From Teratosphaeria epicoccoides (Eukaryota; Ascomycota; Dothideomycetes; Mycosphaerellales; Teratosphaeriaceae), in assembly GCA_021401465.1 (NCBI GenBank), contig JADDMT010000208.1, positions 1 through 36,862 of the forward strand: a DNA stretch of 36,862 bases, written 5' to 3'. Shown here piece by piece: positions 21,227 through 30,780 of the stretch; positions within the stretch are counted from its first letter, which is position 1; each line of letters opens with the position of its first letter. The position numbers and the translations under genes are program-made. The notes under the pieces are model-generated. The model searched no databases. It was given only the letters and a program-made list of their open reading frames with translations, and was not told where the DNA came from.

Positions 21227-21814
21227 TGTCTTCGACGACCAGCCGCATTTGACATCGGCCGAGCCTGCACTTCAACACCGCACGACAGCGGCGACTACGA
21301 ACGACGCAGGCGTCAGGCAGTCGAGAAGGCTGCAGACGGAGTCAAGCCGCTGGGGACAGCTGGTCAGATGAAGAAGCGCGGACAGGCTTTTGGGAGTAAG
21401 AGGCGCGAAGGAGCGAGGAAGACGCCGAGATAGGATCAAGAATCGGAAGAAGCGACAGAAGCGTAGAAATGGACATGGTCTTTGTCACGACGCAAGTCTT
21501 GTTGTAGAACAAGACCGAGCAGGACTTTGTCATGTACAAGATTCGGAGTGGAGCGGACTCGCGCTATGTATCTACGTCTATACCTCCAAGCTCTTTTCCA
21601 ATTTCCCACGAAACCAGGCATTACCGGTATGATTGGAACTCGGACCTAATAATCCTGTTCGCGTTGAACGTCTCAGCCGCCGACCACAGCTTCGCTGCGA
21701 CGTCTATGCGATGTTTGGTATACCAGATGCTTGCTGTAGCATCGCGGCTGTAATACGTGTGATGATGCCATTTCAATGCTTTGTTGCCGTGGCTGTCAGT
21801 TCCTACTGCCAGTC
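21227..21814. other. Intergenic, no gene seen
   Basis: Only short frames; nothing that I can support as a gene. Confidence 0.45.
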
Positions 21815-22564
21815 CTAGTGCGTCTCATACGGCGACGTCGTCTCGTTGCGCACACAATCAAGGTCGACCTTCAACAATGCTCCTGCTCGTGCCTTCTCGA
21901 GGCTCGGGGGTGCAGCTGGACACTCTCGACCGTCCCTGTGAGCGTGAAAGCGGCAAGTATCAAACCCGTCAACCGCCGCTTGGATGTCCAGTTTGAAATC
22001 GTTGGCAAAGTGGGCCCAGGAACACTCGGTCCAGCGAACAAAAGTCGAGTTCAAGCCGTCAAAGTACGCAACATCGAGGCCGAGCTGGCGGCGGACGGCC
22101 TGTACCATCACTCTGTGAGGATGGTCGTCGTCGTCCGAAGTCGCCCAGTAGACCTCCGCGGCGAATTCCTCGAAGTTCTTGTCGCCATCATCACTGTCGG
22201 ACACACTTGCGTATTGCCATGCAGCATCTATGACGGCGTCGGCGAATGCGGCATGATCGAGCGCGTTACCAAGAGCATACGCTCCCGCGAGGTTCGTCCA
22301 CCGACTTAGAAGTGGTGTTCCGCCAGTGATGCGCCAGTCTCTGTAAACCTCAAAAGACGATGCCTGGACACATTCGAAGTCGTTGCCGTCAACGGTGAGG
22401 ATAGACCTCGTGCTATTTGTTGAAGTCTCTGGGAGGTCGACCTGATGCACTTCATGAGGCTGGAGGTCGGGGAAGTTGATGAGCCGCAGCTGAATCTCAT
22501 GCATGTGTACACGCTTCTTTGGCCAATCGACCGGCCAATCTGCTGCCCAGTCCGCGAAGGACAT
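21815..22564 (-). CDS. Hypothetical protein, BTB-family-like segment (249 aa)
   Basis: The minus-strand ATG at 22564 and TAG at 21815 bound an intronless frame. It opens with a Trp/Asp-rich stretch (FADWAADWPVDWPKKR). The middle (TNLAGAYALGNALDHAAFADAVIDAAW) resembles the helical segment that follows the BTB/POZ fold in many fungal BTB proteins, where a 'YVLADKLQ...NAVIDA' pattern is typical. The BTB fold itself is not evident upstream, so this is either a divergent member or a protein carrying only that part. A highly acidic loop follows (SDSDDGDKNFEEF). The C-terminus is Cys- and His-containing without a clear metal site. Coding composition is good; the family link is weak. Confidence 0.65.
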   Translation of the reverse strand: MSFADWAADWPVDWPKKRVHMHEIQLRLINFPDLQPHEVHQVDLPETSTNSTRSILTVDGNDFECVQASSFEVYRDWRITGGTPLLSRWTNLAGAYALGNALDHAAFADAVIDAAWQYASVSDSDDGDKNFEEFAAEVYWATSDDDDHPHRVMVQAVRRQLGLDVAYFDGLNSTFVRWTECSWAHFANDFKLDIQAAVDGFDTCRFHAHRDGRECPAAPPSLEKARAGALLKVDLDCVRNETTSPYETH

Positions 22565-23212
22565 GGCAGGCTTTTGCGGGAGCGGAGTATGTCGAAGCGA
22601 TTGTTACTGAGAGTAGAAAGTCGATGTGCAGTGCTTCCCTTAGCTATCGAGCGTTGGGATAGCTTTGATATATGCGCATTTGACATTCCACATTGCTCCA
22701 AGTCGTTACGCCTGGTGTGGAATGCGTCTTGTCTACATCTGTCGTCTGGTGCAGCGCGCCGAATTTTGATGTTGCACCCCGATCATGACCGCCTATGCAG
22801 GGACGGATCGTGTAATACAGCATGCGAATGAACAGTGGGACGGACCAGGAATTGAAAGATAGTACGGCTATCGTTGTGTTCATGGTTGAAACTCGAGACT
22901 GCTTCCACGGCCCTCCCCGTGTGGGACGTCACGCCGAAGGACAAAGCCGAGTGGTCTCGAGCATGACTCCACCACCGTCATGTCCGTGCCCTGCAGTTCT
23001 CGTGCCGCAACGAAGCATCATCTTCGCATGCATAGTACTACCTTGAGCAGTATCGCGTCCCGCGTCCCGCGCACGATACCCGCTAGCCACCGGGCCCGTC
23101 ACGTCACAATCATGTCCAAAAATACGGCTAGACAAGCCATAGCAAGTAGCAGCTGCTGCCAGTCGCTGCCTGCACCTTATCAACTACTCTATCAATTAGC
23201 CGGCCCTTCGCT
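22565..23212. other. Intergenic, no gene seen
   Basis: Space between two minus-strand genes; it should hold the promoter of the 22564 gene. No domain-bearing frame found. Confidence 0.45.
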
Positions 23213-24016
23213 TCACATAGCCGATTGTATGCCTCCGAGCTCATTCGAATCCTCCTCATCCTCACTCTCCTCTACCTTGATAACGCGGCCGATCTTCTGT
23301 CGTGAGCGCGAAGCCCGGCCCGTGGCACTACCGCGAGCCTCTTGAAGGTTGTCATCCTCAGCGGCACGCTTGCGCTTCGCAGGCACCTTCGCTTCCGCCT
23401 TCACTTGCGTCTCTCGCTCGCCTTTGCCAAGCAGCATCTTGTTCTCCTCTTCCTTTCCTCCCTCCTCGACCTGCTGCGTCTCGCCACTGACTGCTGTGGC
23501 CACCGCAGCGCCGCACGTGTCCGTTGGTACCCTGGCCGCCTTCTTGCCCTTCACTCTGCCCACCTTGCCAGTCTCCACTCCACCCACCTTGCCAGTCTCC
23601 ACTCCACCCATCTTGCCAGTCTCCACCAACATCTCCAAAATCTCGCAACCGACCCGCGCAGCCTCCACCTTCGCGTCATGCGAGCTCGCCACCAACCTAC
23701 TCCTAGTCATTGCTTTCACCATTTTCACCATGCGCCTCCCCTCTTCTGTATCCTTGCTTCTGGCAACCAGTGACAAGACCCATGGTGGCAGGCTCAGGGA
23801 GCCGCGGTAGCGGCGATCTTCGTGGACGGCGATGTTTGGGCGGCCGAGGGAGAGGAGTTGGTGAAGAGTGTTCAGGCGAGCCAGTGGGTCGCCAGGGACT
23901 AAGTGCAGAGAGTCAGTGTGCAGGCGGACAAAGAGGGAGGAAGACAGGTGGATGGCAGGGAAGAGGGAGGCGTACGCTTTGGCAAGGACATGACGATGTT
24001 GCGTGAAGTCCCACCG
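23213..24016 (-). CDS. Hypothetical basic nuclear-type protein, last exon(s); 5' exon unresolved
   Basis: A protein-like frame runs from 24016 to the TGA at 23213 (267 codons) without an early ATG. It begins RWDFTQHRHVLAKAYASLF directly after a TAG at 24017-24019. That trinucleotide suits a 3' splice site (gggcatag), so a 5' exon must lie upstream, perhaps within 24020-24350, but no donor in the right phase was found. The first 130 residues look globular (ARLNTLHQLLSLGRPNIAVH, SRLVASSHDAKVEAARVGCE). Then come a GGVETGKV repeat, a Lys/Glu-rich disordered stretch with PAKRKRAAEDD (nuclear-signal-like) and a C-terminal IKVEESEDEED segment matching the SUMO consensus psi-K-x-E next to acidic residues. 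No family is recognised. Confidence 0.6.
   Translation of the reverse strand, partial: RWDFTQHRHVLAKAYASLFPAIHLSSSLFVRLHTDSLHLVPGDPLARLNTLHQLLSLGRPNIAVHEDRRYRGSLSLPPWVLSLVARSKDTEEGRRMVKMVKAMTRSRLVASSHDAKVEAARVGCEILEMLVETGKMGGVETGKVGGVETGKVGRVKGKKAARVPTDTCGAAVATAVSGETQQVEEGGKEEENKMLLGKGERETQVKAEAKVPAKRKRAAEDDNLQEARGSATGRASRSRQKIGRVIKVEESEDEEDSNELGGIQSAM
23559..23630 (-). repeat. 24-bp in-frame coding tandem repeat
   Basis: Units at 23559-23582 and 23583-23606 and a partial third unit to about 23630. On the coding (minus) strand each gives an 8-residue GGVETGKV-type unit. Period and phase keep the frame of the gene. Confidence 0.85.
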
Positions 24017-25577
24017 CTATGCCCTCTGTATACTTGGATATCTCGCTTGCTGTATTCTGCCTGGTGAGTGGCCAACGGGCAGGGGAAAGAAGATGAGAGC
24101 AACAAGAAGCTGGGTGCGTGTTCGTATACTACTGATCACCTGCTCGCATCAAAGACCACTCGCCTTTCCGCGCGTTTGTGGTAGGAGATCATGCAGGTAT
24201 CCATCTCCGGGACGGTCACGCTTCAGGGCTGAGGACCAACTTGGCTCTCTGTTGCAACAACTGCACGCTGATCTAAGCCGTGCGCAGGCCTTGCTCATGC
24301 TGTTGGAGCTATGCATAGCATCGAGAGGAGTCGTGCAGACCAAGTGAGGCCTCACAGAAGCAGCACCGAGGAGTCGCGCGTGCGCGGACAGATTTGTCCA
24401 GGAAGGTTAGCCGAGTGTGGGCGTAGCTACACCGCTGACGCTGAAGGCGTCATTATATATCTGCTCGAGATTCTCCAGGATGCGGGTGCTCTGGCGGCTT
24501 GGACAACGAGTATCGCCATACGTTCAGTCGCGTTACATCCAATATGTCTGTCACCTTCTCGTGAGCGCAAGCAGGGCGATCAGCGATCTGGTCGGCCTCC
24601 TTCTAGCCTGCGGGTGCTGAGAAGTACGCCGTAGCGGCACATGATCTGTGGAAAAGATATTCTTGCATGTTCGCCTTTGCCTTGGGTGGTCACCATCCGA
24701 AGGAGATCAATAGCAAGAGGAATTTGCAACACATCTTGCAACGGAGTGCTTGGCTGTATGATAAATGGGAGAGTGGGTGTAGAAGCATCAGTGAAGCAGG
24801 AAAGTGATTATGCCGTTGGCCGCCAGAACGGGCAGCCTATTGTTGCCGATGAAATGCGTGACTACATGTACGAGATCGTCGGCAGGCTGGAGTGACGTGG
24901 TTGGGATGCCGAGGGACGTAGCATCATGACATGGAAGTACAAGAATTGACACATGGACGAGATTTCGGGATAGACGAGATTTCCGAACGGACGGGATTTC
25001 GGAATAGACAAGAATTTCGGAATAGACAAGGTCTCGGATTTTGGCGTAGACGAGATCGTAGTAGACGAGATCTCGGAATCGACATAGGACGAGCGTTCGG
25101 AACGCACCGTGGACGAGATTTCGGACTGGACGAGATTTCGGACGGCTCTCCGACTCGAGGCCGAGTAAACTCCATTGTACAAACTGTTGCACCACGACAG
25201 ACCCGTCGCACACCACCACACACACACCTGTGCACGGCGGGATTGCAGGTGACATGCTCACTGCGTGTACCACCCCATTGCCACACAGCCCTCTCGGCGC
25301 CTTCGTGATTGACTACACTTTCTTGGGTCAAGAATGCTCTCTCACGGGTGTGAAGGATTAGCGCCCATGATCTTGGAGCAGCACATGATGGCATGGAATG
25401 TGTCTGGGCATGCGGGATCTCGGGAGCCGCCGAGGGTGCCGCGCCAATGGGACAAGGAGCACTGCCGCGCTTCCCCGTGGATACGAAAAGACAATGATCA
25501 TCACACACGCGGACGGGACAACATCTAACGTACTTGATATATCTTTGCATCCACGTCGTCGATCAGGGTGACTCCAA
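24017..25577. other. Mostly non-coding, with possible small frames
   Basis: It may hold the missing 5' exon of the 24016-23213 gene; a Cys-rich minus-strand frame starting near 24318 (SACSCCNREPSW) is one candidate but could not be joined in phase. A plus-strand ATG frame at 24641-24895 (84 aa, ending YMYEIVGRLE) is possible but unsupported. The 17-bp repeat block at 24956-25145 lies here. Confidence 0.35.
24956..25145 (+). repeat. Degenerate tandem repeat, period about 17 bp
   Basis: About ten imperfect copies of gacgagatttcggaata with length changes (15-31 bp). Clear copies are near 24957, 24974, 24991, 25008, 25112 and 25129. The length drift and substitutions suggest an old array. Confidence 0.75.
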
Positions 25578-26846
25578 ATGCCTCCCAAACGCAAGCGCAC
25601 GCCCTTGGCCACGCTGGATCAGAACGTGCAAGCGGCGCCTCGCAAGAAAATACGCGCCCGCAAGAATGAGCCAGCCACCGCTCCCCCGCCGACCGATGTC
25701 CACGCGACCCAACGCCTGTGGTCTGCTGTCTCCCGACATGCACGCAGCATCATGTCGGATCGACAGACGCGCAGCAAGAGTGCGGGTCGGAGGAAGGCCG
25801 ACGACTGTCTCTCCAACACCAGCGCAACGACCATCACCGCTGTCGACTCACTCACCTCCGCCTCCTCACGCGCCCGTGTCTTGCGACCGCAAAACCCGAT
25901 CCCGTTTCGATCCTGCATCCTCGATCCGCGGGCCATCTCTGTCGACGCCACGATCCGCCCTTCTCGCCTCCCGCATACCCACTTCCAGACCGAGCGCGTG
26001 ACTGGACCCTACCGCCGACTTCCAGACTTCGACCACGCCGACATCTTCCTCGACATCGACACTCTGGACATCCGTGCGATTGCGAAGGAGTATTGGTGCA
26101 TGCGCGCAAAGAGACTGTGCGAAGCCGAGTTTCGAGCATTTGCAACTCAGACTTTCTTCAAAGGCGAGAAGCGCAGTTCCGACCCGCCGACAGATAGAAA
26201 ATGGCGGAGCGAAAGGATGTTGGAATACGTGTGCCCTCCGGCAGGAGATGCGCATTGGCATGTCCCTCCGTTGGTCCATCGACAGGGCGAGCTGAGTGCG
26301 CCCCGCGCCGCTGAATACGCCTGGGATATTCGAGCGGACTGTGCGTACTGGCTTTCCACTCGTGGTCTGAATCCGAACTACGTCCACAACGTCTGTGCAA
26401 CGACCTACGTGTACAAGGATTGGATTCTTTCGCCATACCTTACAATCGAGTTCAAGAGAGAAGATCTGGACAATGTTGCTGCTCAAACACAAGCTGTCAC
26501 CGCTGCCGCACTCGCTCTTTACAACCGCTTTGCCCTGTACCAGAAGGCTCGGTCTCACGGGCCAGAAGGACTTGATCAAGTGGTCCACTATGCAATCACT
26601 TTCACTGGATCCGAATACGCCGTCTGGATCGTCCGCCCCAATGCGTTGGAAGACGATTGCTGGCAGGGCTGCACCATGTCCCAGCTCTCGCGAGGTGATT
26701 GCACCACTGAGAGTGATGCCATCCGATTAGTGCAGTGGGTGAATGAGATCCATCGGTGGGGCCTGGGCCGGCACGCGAAAGAGGTTGAGAGGTGTGTCAA
26801 ACTCGTCTTACAGGGCTTTGGAGTGGAAACCTCACTGGTTGAGTGA
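25578..26846 (+). CDS. DUF7924-like protein with PD-(D/E)XK nuclease-type core (422 aa)
   Basis: ATG at 25578 in good context (ccaaATGCC) to TGA at 26846, no intron. Residues 1-30 are basic (PPKRKRTPL, APRKKIRARK), likely nuclear targeting. Residues 30-135 are low-complexity Ser/Arg-rich. From about 135 the protein is globular. At about 286-293 it reads PYLTIEFKRE, followed by AAQTQAVTAAALALYNR. An 'YLTIEFK' strand then a Gln- and Ala-rich helix ending in NR is what I know from the fungal DUF7924 family, whose core resembles PD-(D/E)XK nucleases: Glu and Lys of E-x-K are present here (IEFK). A later strand pair (HYAITFTGSEYAVWIVRP) fits the same fold. Activity is not proven, and the family assignment is from pattern memory. 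Confidence 0.72.
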   Translation: MPPKRKRTPLATLDQNVQAAPRKKIRARKNEPATAPPPTDVHATQRLWSAVSRHARSIMSDRQTRSKSAGRRKADDCLSNTSATTITAVDSLTSASSRARVLRPQNPIPFRSCILDPRAISVDATIRPSRLPHTHFQTERVTGPYRRLPDFDHADIFLDIDTLDIRAIAKEYWCMRAKRLCEAEFRAFATQTFFKGEKRSSDPPTDRKWRSERMLEYVCPPAGDAHWHVPPLVHRQGELSAPRAAEYAWDIRADCAYWLSTRGLNPNYVHNVCATTYVYKDWILSPYLTIEFKREDLDNVAAQTQAVTAAALALYNRFALYQKARSHGPEGLDQVVHYAITFTGSEYAVWIVRPNALEDDCWQGCTMSQLSRGDCTTESDAIRLVQWVNEIHRWGLGRHAKEVERCVKLVLQGFGVETSLVE

Positions 26847-27603
26847 GGGTATGTATCATAGTCACGGATAGCTAACAAAACCGGCGCGCAAAATAAGCAT
26901 TGTAGATCGCATATGAATCGACTCGCATGTACCCCGCTGATATCCTTCTGCCCGGTGCAGTATGCTAGCGCTGCTACAGAACAGGATTTCTGGATGTCGG
27001 CTAACACCATGACACTGCAGGAGCGAAAGACAGGAACGTCGACATGAAACCGGGATATCTTCTGCGGCCGGGCTGAGAATGCTACACCGGAAATCTCGCT
27101 GTACCAGTCGTCCGGTCCCAGCCGGGCGAATTCAAAGACAGGCGCACATCCGCAAATGCCCTGGCAGAGGCAGGCATAAACACTGGTCTCCCTGTTCCTG
27201 CTCATGCGTATGAGATGTAGCTAGATGACATCATCTGGAACAGATCACTTACGAAGACAATGATAACGGTGCCTACAACCCCGGCTACAAGATCGACCTG
27301 AGTGTCGGAGCGGTCTAAGATGAGTCTATATGGCTGGAAACAAGCAGACGCGAGCTTCAGAAATGGGCAGAGACGTCAGATTTCCTGCCTGCAGACGCCG
27401 AAGATGGCCGGAGCCGCGCTGCTCATGCCGATGTGTGGATCCGCCGGGTTTGAGGGCACCGGTGCGAATGCTGGTCGCGCATCAGGCTTGGGCAGCGACG
27501 AGAGTGGAAGGAGTAGTGTCCCGAAGAGAGTGGAAGGAGTAGTGTACCGAAGAGCACAGCACCGAGGAGCGCAGCACCAAAGAGCTTGACGAGGACACCG
27601 CAA
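26847..27603 (-). other. Possible multi-exon gene or remnant, minus strand
   Basis: A consensus donor (gtaagt, 27252-27247) and an acceptor (gcag, before 27197) define a plausible 55-nt intron at 27198-27252. The upstream coding piece reads VDLVAGVVGTVIIVF, membrane-like. The downstream piece is either a short tail (EQGDQCLCLPLPGHL, then stop) or the longer Cys-rich frame from the ATG at 27205. Further upstream a frame near 27500-27376 (FAPVPSNPADPHIG) is also protein-like. I could not assemble one model; it could be a decayed gene. Confidence 0.22.
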
Positions 27604-27822
27604 TATTGCTGACCTGGTTTTGTTCTCGGCCTGCCATTTCGAGAGCTAGATCGACTGACTGCTTATTCAGGCGGTGGTGGATCTGATCTTGTCTGAGACG
27701 CTGACGACGTCGAAAAGTTCCGAAAGCACTGGAAGAAATGGCATAGTAGGCTTCAACGTCGACCGCTCCAAAGACGAGAGGCGAGCAATCGAAGTCTAAG
27801 AGCTATTGGTCTCCAGAGCAAG

Positions 27823-28330
27823 TCAAGGGCTCGTCGAACTTTGCTCACTCCGAGTAACCACCTGAGGATGCTTCGACCAGCTCGGCTTATACGGCACTAC
27901 TCTCCGCGCTGGCATCGTACAGCACGAGATCCACATCCTTATCGTTCTCTGCCCAAGCGCTTCTAATCCGCTCGTCTTCCCAGCTACCACTCGACCTTCC
28001 GCACGACTAATGGGAACATCGCCGGTGAATCCTAAGTTGCGCCCGGCAACTTTGAAGTCGATCGACTCTCTGTCTGCTTCATGAACATGGAGAATACGAT
28101 GGAGGCTTTTCAAAGCTGCTGGAGGCGACATTCTCGCACACCATTTTGCTTCCCAACCGTGAGCGGAGGCCGTCACTGTGTACAGTCTTGTTTCCTGGTT
28201 CCCGCTTGGCAAGCGAATGGTTCGCAGGATTGGCGTGGAACCATCGCTTAGGCAGCTCTGAGGCAGTCCGTGGAGACGACAGAGGACTGGGTAAGAGATT
28301 GGTTCTTTTCATCAGGAGGGCATAGCTAAG
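27823..28330 (-). pseudogene. Gene fragment or unassembled exons, minus strand
   Basis: Between about 28300 and 27990 the minus strand has a protein-like frame without an ATG (SYPVLCRLHGLPQSCL ... RLYTVTASAHGWEAKW ... DFKVAGRNLGFTGDV). Near 27990-27890 a different frame becomes protein-like (WEDERIRSAWAENDKDVD, ending at a TAA after SAESSAV). The switch suggests an intron or a frameshift. No domain is recognised. Confidence 0.28.
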
Positions 28331-28334
28331 CAGC

Positions 28335-28908
28335 ATGACCGAAGCTGGGCTCCGGATTGGCGTTTCACGCATCGGTCTCAACAACCAAGCCTTTGACATT
28401 GACATGACGAGAACTGACGTCTTCTACTTCCAGGCACCACGGCCCACTTTTGTACTGCTCGCCCTGATGCTTAGTACAAATAGCTTGATAGACCAATATC
28501 AGCTCGGAACAAGATCGATCAACAAGGGCTGCTGGATCCATGTCTGTGTCATTGTGGTTTAGTGCGAGGTACTAATAGCAGGTCCAGGACTATTCGGCTC
28601 GCTTGATTGTTGGATCTGCTACGGAATTGGTCCAGTTGCAGCTGGAGGGAGAGGCTTTTGATCTGGAGACAATGAACTGCAGATTCAGCCGCGTTACTGG
28701 TCAATACTCACGGAGCGCAGGAGGTGTTGTTGACAGCTGGTCTCTTGTGTGGAGAGATGAGTATTTGTCGTACTTGTCACAATACCCTGAAGACACTTGC
28801 TGGGCTGCCCAAAAGTCTATGCAGAGCTCGGAGAAATCACGATGGCTACCGCGTTCAATTCCCGGCTCCACGCTGCGGAGGTCGTCCGTGATTCTGTGGC
28901 CATGTTGA
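28335..28908 (+). other. Possible spliced hypothetical gene, plus strand
   Basis: An ATG frame at 28335-28562 is followed by a second frame (about 28583-28908) that lacks an ATG but begins after a good acceptor (actaatagcag, ending 28582) and reads SATELVQLQLEGEAFDLE. They are in different frames and I found no clear donor to join them. No domain is recognised. Confidence 0.2.
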
Positions 28909-29879
28909 CGATGAAATTATGGCAAACACAAACACAGGTCACGTTCTAGGCTTCTCGGGGCGAATTCGAGCATATCTAAATGCATGGCTCTGCGGTACTC
29001 TCTAAGCCTAGGCAGTGCGGACTAATGTCAATTACAGTCAATGCATCGTCTTAGCAAGCACAGACGGGTATCACAGGAGACTTACGCTAGGGCTTAATTT
29101 CTCTAAGGTCCTACGTACACAGGCTAATATATCCGCGTCAGAGAGGAACGCAAGACACTAGGGCCCTCATTACCGTTGCATCTCTTGCGCTTGTCTATTC
29201 TCGACGGAGCTCCTGAGGCCCGTGGCCGAGAGAACACCGGAATTTCAGGATGATGGAGGCGGCGGAGAGCAGAAGTGTTAGGCGGTGCCAGTGCGTTCTC
29301 GCGAGGAGGAAATCTGTCGTGACTAAACGGCGATTGATTGTCAAGGCAGCTGCGGTGATCGATGTCTGCTGCTGCTTGCTTGTGGCACGAAGAGGGTGGC
29401 GGGAACGAAAGATTGATGGTCGGTCAGCAGAGGTATGTAGGCGAAGAGAGATGCTGGATGTTATCGACGAGCCACTGAACCCCTTAGTTGGTCATGGACA
29501 GCTTTGAACAGAAAGGGTAGTCTTTGCGAGCCTTTGAAATTCCGTATCTGGCAACATCTTTCCACAAAACCCGGGAGCATGAACATTTATCATAGCGTGG
29601 CTCTCGCGATGAATTTTGCCTGACGACACGCAAGGAAAAGTTTCATTGACGGTGACCCTGGCTCTGGGCCTCGAGCAGTAGCGTGCTAGCCGCTCCTTTA
29701 AGATCAGCCGTCGGGCATTCTGCATAAAGCTGATCGGACGTTGCGCTGATCAGACATTGCAACAGGCCGGCGTCTCGACGCCGAGAATTTGGAAGGCTCT
29801 ACAGGGCTGGCCCGAGTGCAAGGGCTGCAATAAGAATGCACGAATGCTACAATTAATGATGCTGCCCGTAGGAGGCAAA
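28909..29879. other. No gene seen
   Basis: Frames are short and not protein-like. A short AT-rich, TAG/CTA-rich patch near 29000-29170 may be a small RIP-affected remnant. Confidence 0.4.
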
Positions 29880-30780
29880 GCGACCGTTACGTCTGAATGC
29901 GTCTCGTCGTGAGTCTGCGAGAGTCTTGGCCAGCATGGAAAAGCCAGAGAAAAAACACAAGCCGAGCCATTTGTGGCCAGATATCCCGAACCGCGGTCTG
30001 CAGAGCAACGTCAACAGCCAGATCAGAGAACCCCAGCACAATCTTCAAGTAGTAGCAGCATGGAGCCGGCTTGCTAGCCGATTGTCATGTAGCTCCTTCT
30101 CCGCCCGCCATTCAATCTCGGGCTCTTCCCCCGTTAGATTGCTGTCACTCGGTCCACACTGTATGGAGTCTTGCTGGCATACTATCTACGGCCTTATTGA
30201 GATCCAAGGATTGCGAGATCTCAACCAAACTGCATTGGATCAAGACGCAGAGTATACTATCTGATCTCCCGTTAGGTCTCTCATACCACCCGTCCTGGAA
30301 CAAGCAGCTGTAGTCTCAGGACTCGCCGATCAGGCATGATGAGTCAGCGATAGACCGTCACGAGCGCCTGGTGCAACAATGAGGCCATAGGGAAAATATA
30401 GATGGATGAGCAGACGGAAGCAGAAGAGGCGCAACACATCCAAATACTGATCTCGGTCCTCCTGCAACCTAGTCACACCCGACACCAGTTTATCAAACTC
30501 CGCGACCAGATACCTGAGTGCCTGTCCCAAACAATATATGATGAGGCCGGATTCACCTCTGACGGCAGCAGCCTCGCTGTCCACACCGCCGCTGCTCTAT
30601 CAAACAACCCCGTGTAACTCAATGACACTGGCGCCATCCTTCCGACACACCTTGAGAGTCTTCGCCACAATTGCTGCAAGGATTCAGATGCAATGCTTTG
30701 CTCTGCGCTCTCCTGCAGCGCAGAGAGGCTCAGATGACATACGTGCAGTGGAATGGTCCAGGTTCTGTCAGGGAAGAGTG
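29880..30780 (-). pseudogene. Degraded or many-exon gene, minus strand
   Basis: Protein-like stretches follow one another in changing frames. Near 30720-30580: LQESAEQSIASESLQQLWRR. Near 30580-30400: LGQALRYLVAEFDKLVSG, LQEDRDQYLDVLRL. Near 30250-30150: SLVEISQSLDLNKAVDSM. Near 30050-29900: KIVLGFSDLAVDVALQTAVR. The helical, Leu-rich character is shared, so one gene is likely. Either several short introns or frameshifts separate the pieces. A relation to fungal HET or NLR-type proteins crossed my mind, but no defining motif is visible. Confidence 0.3.

Noticed and set aside
23349..23810. Plus-strand Ser/Pro-rich frames of 140-150 codons
   Set aside because: Shadows of the minus-strand gene, whose composition and repeat phase are coherent.
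24956..25145. Repeats with variable intervals resembling short-repeat arrays
   Set aside because: The intervals are length-drifted copies of the same word and not unique spacers; no associated genes.
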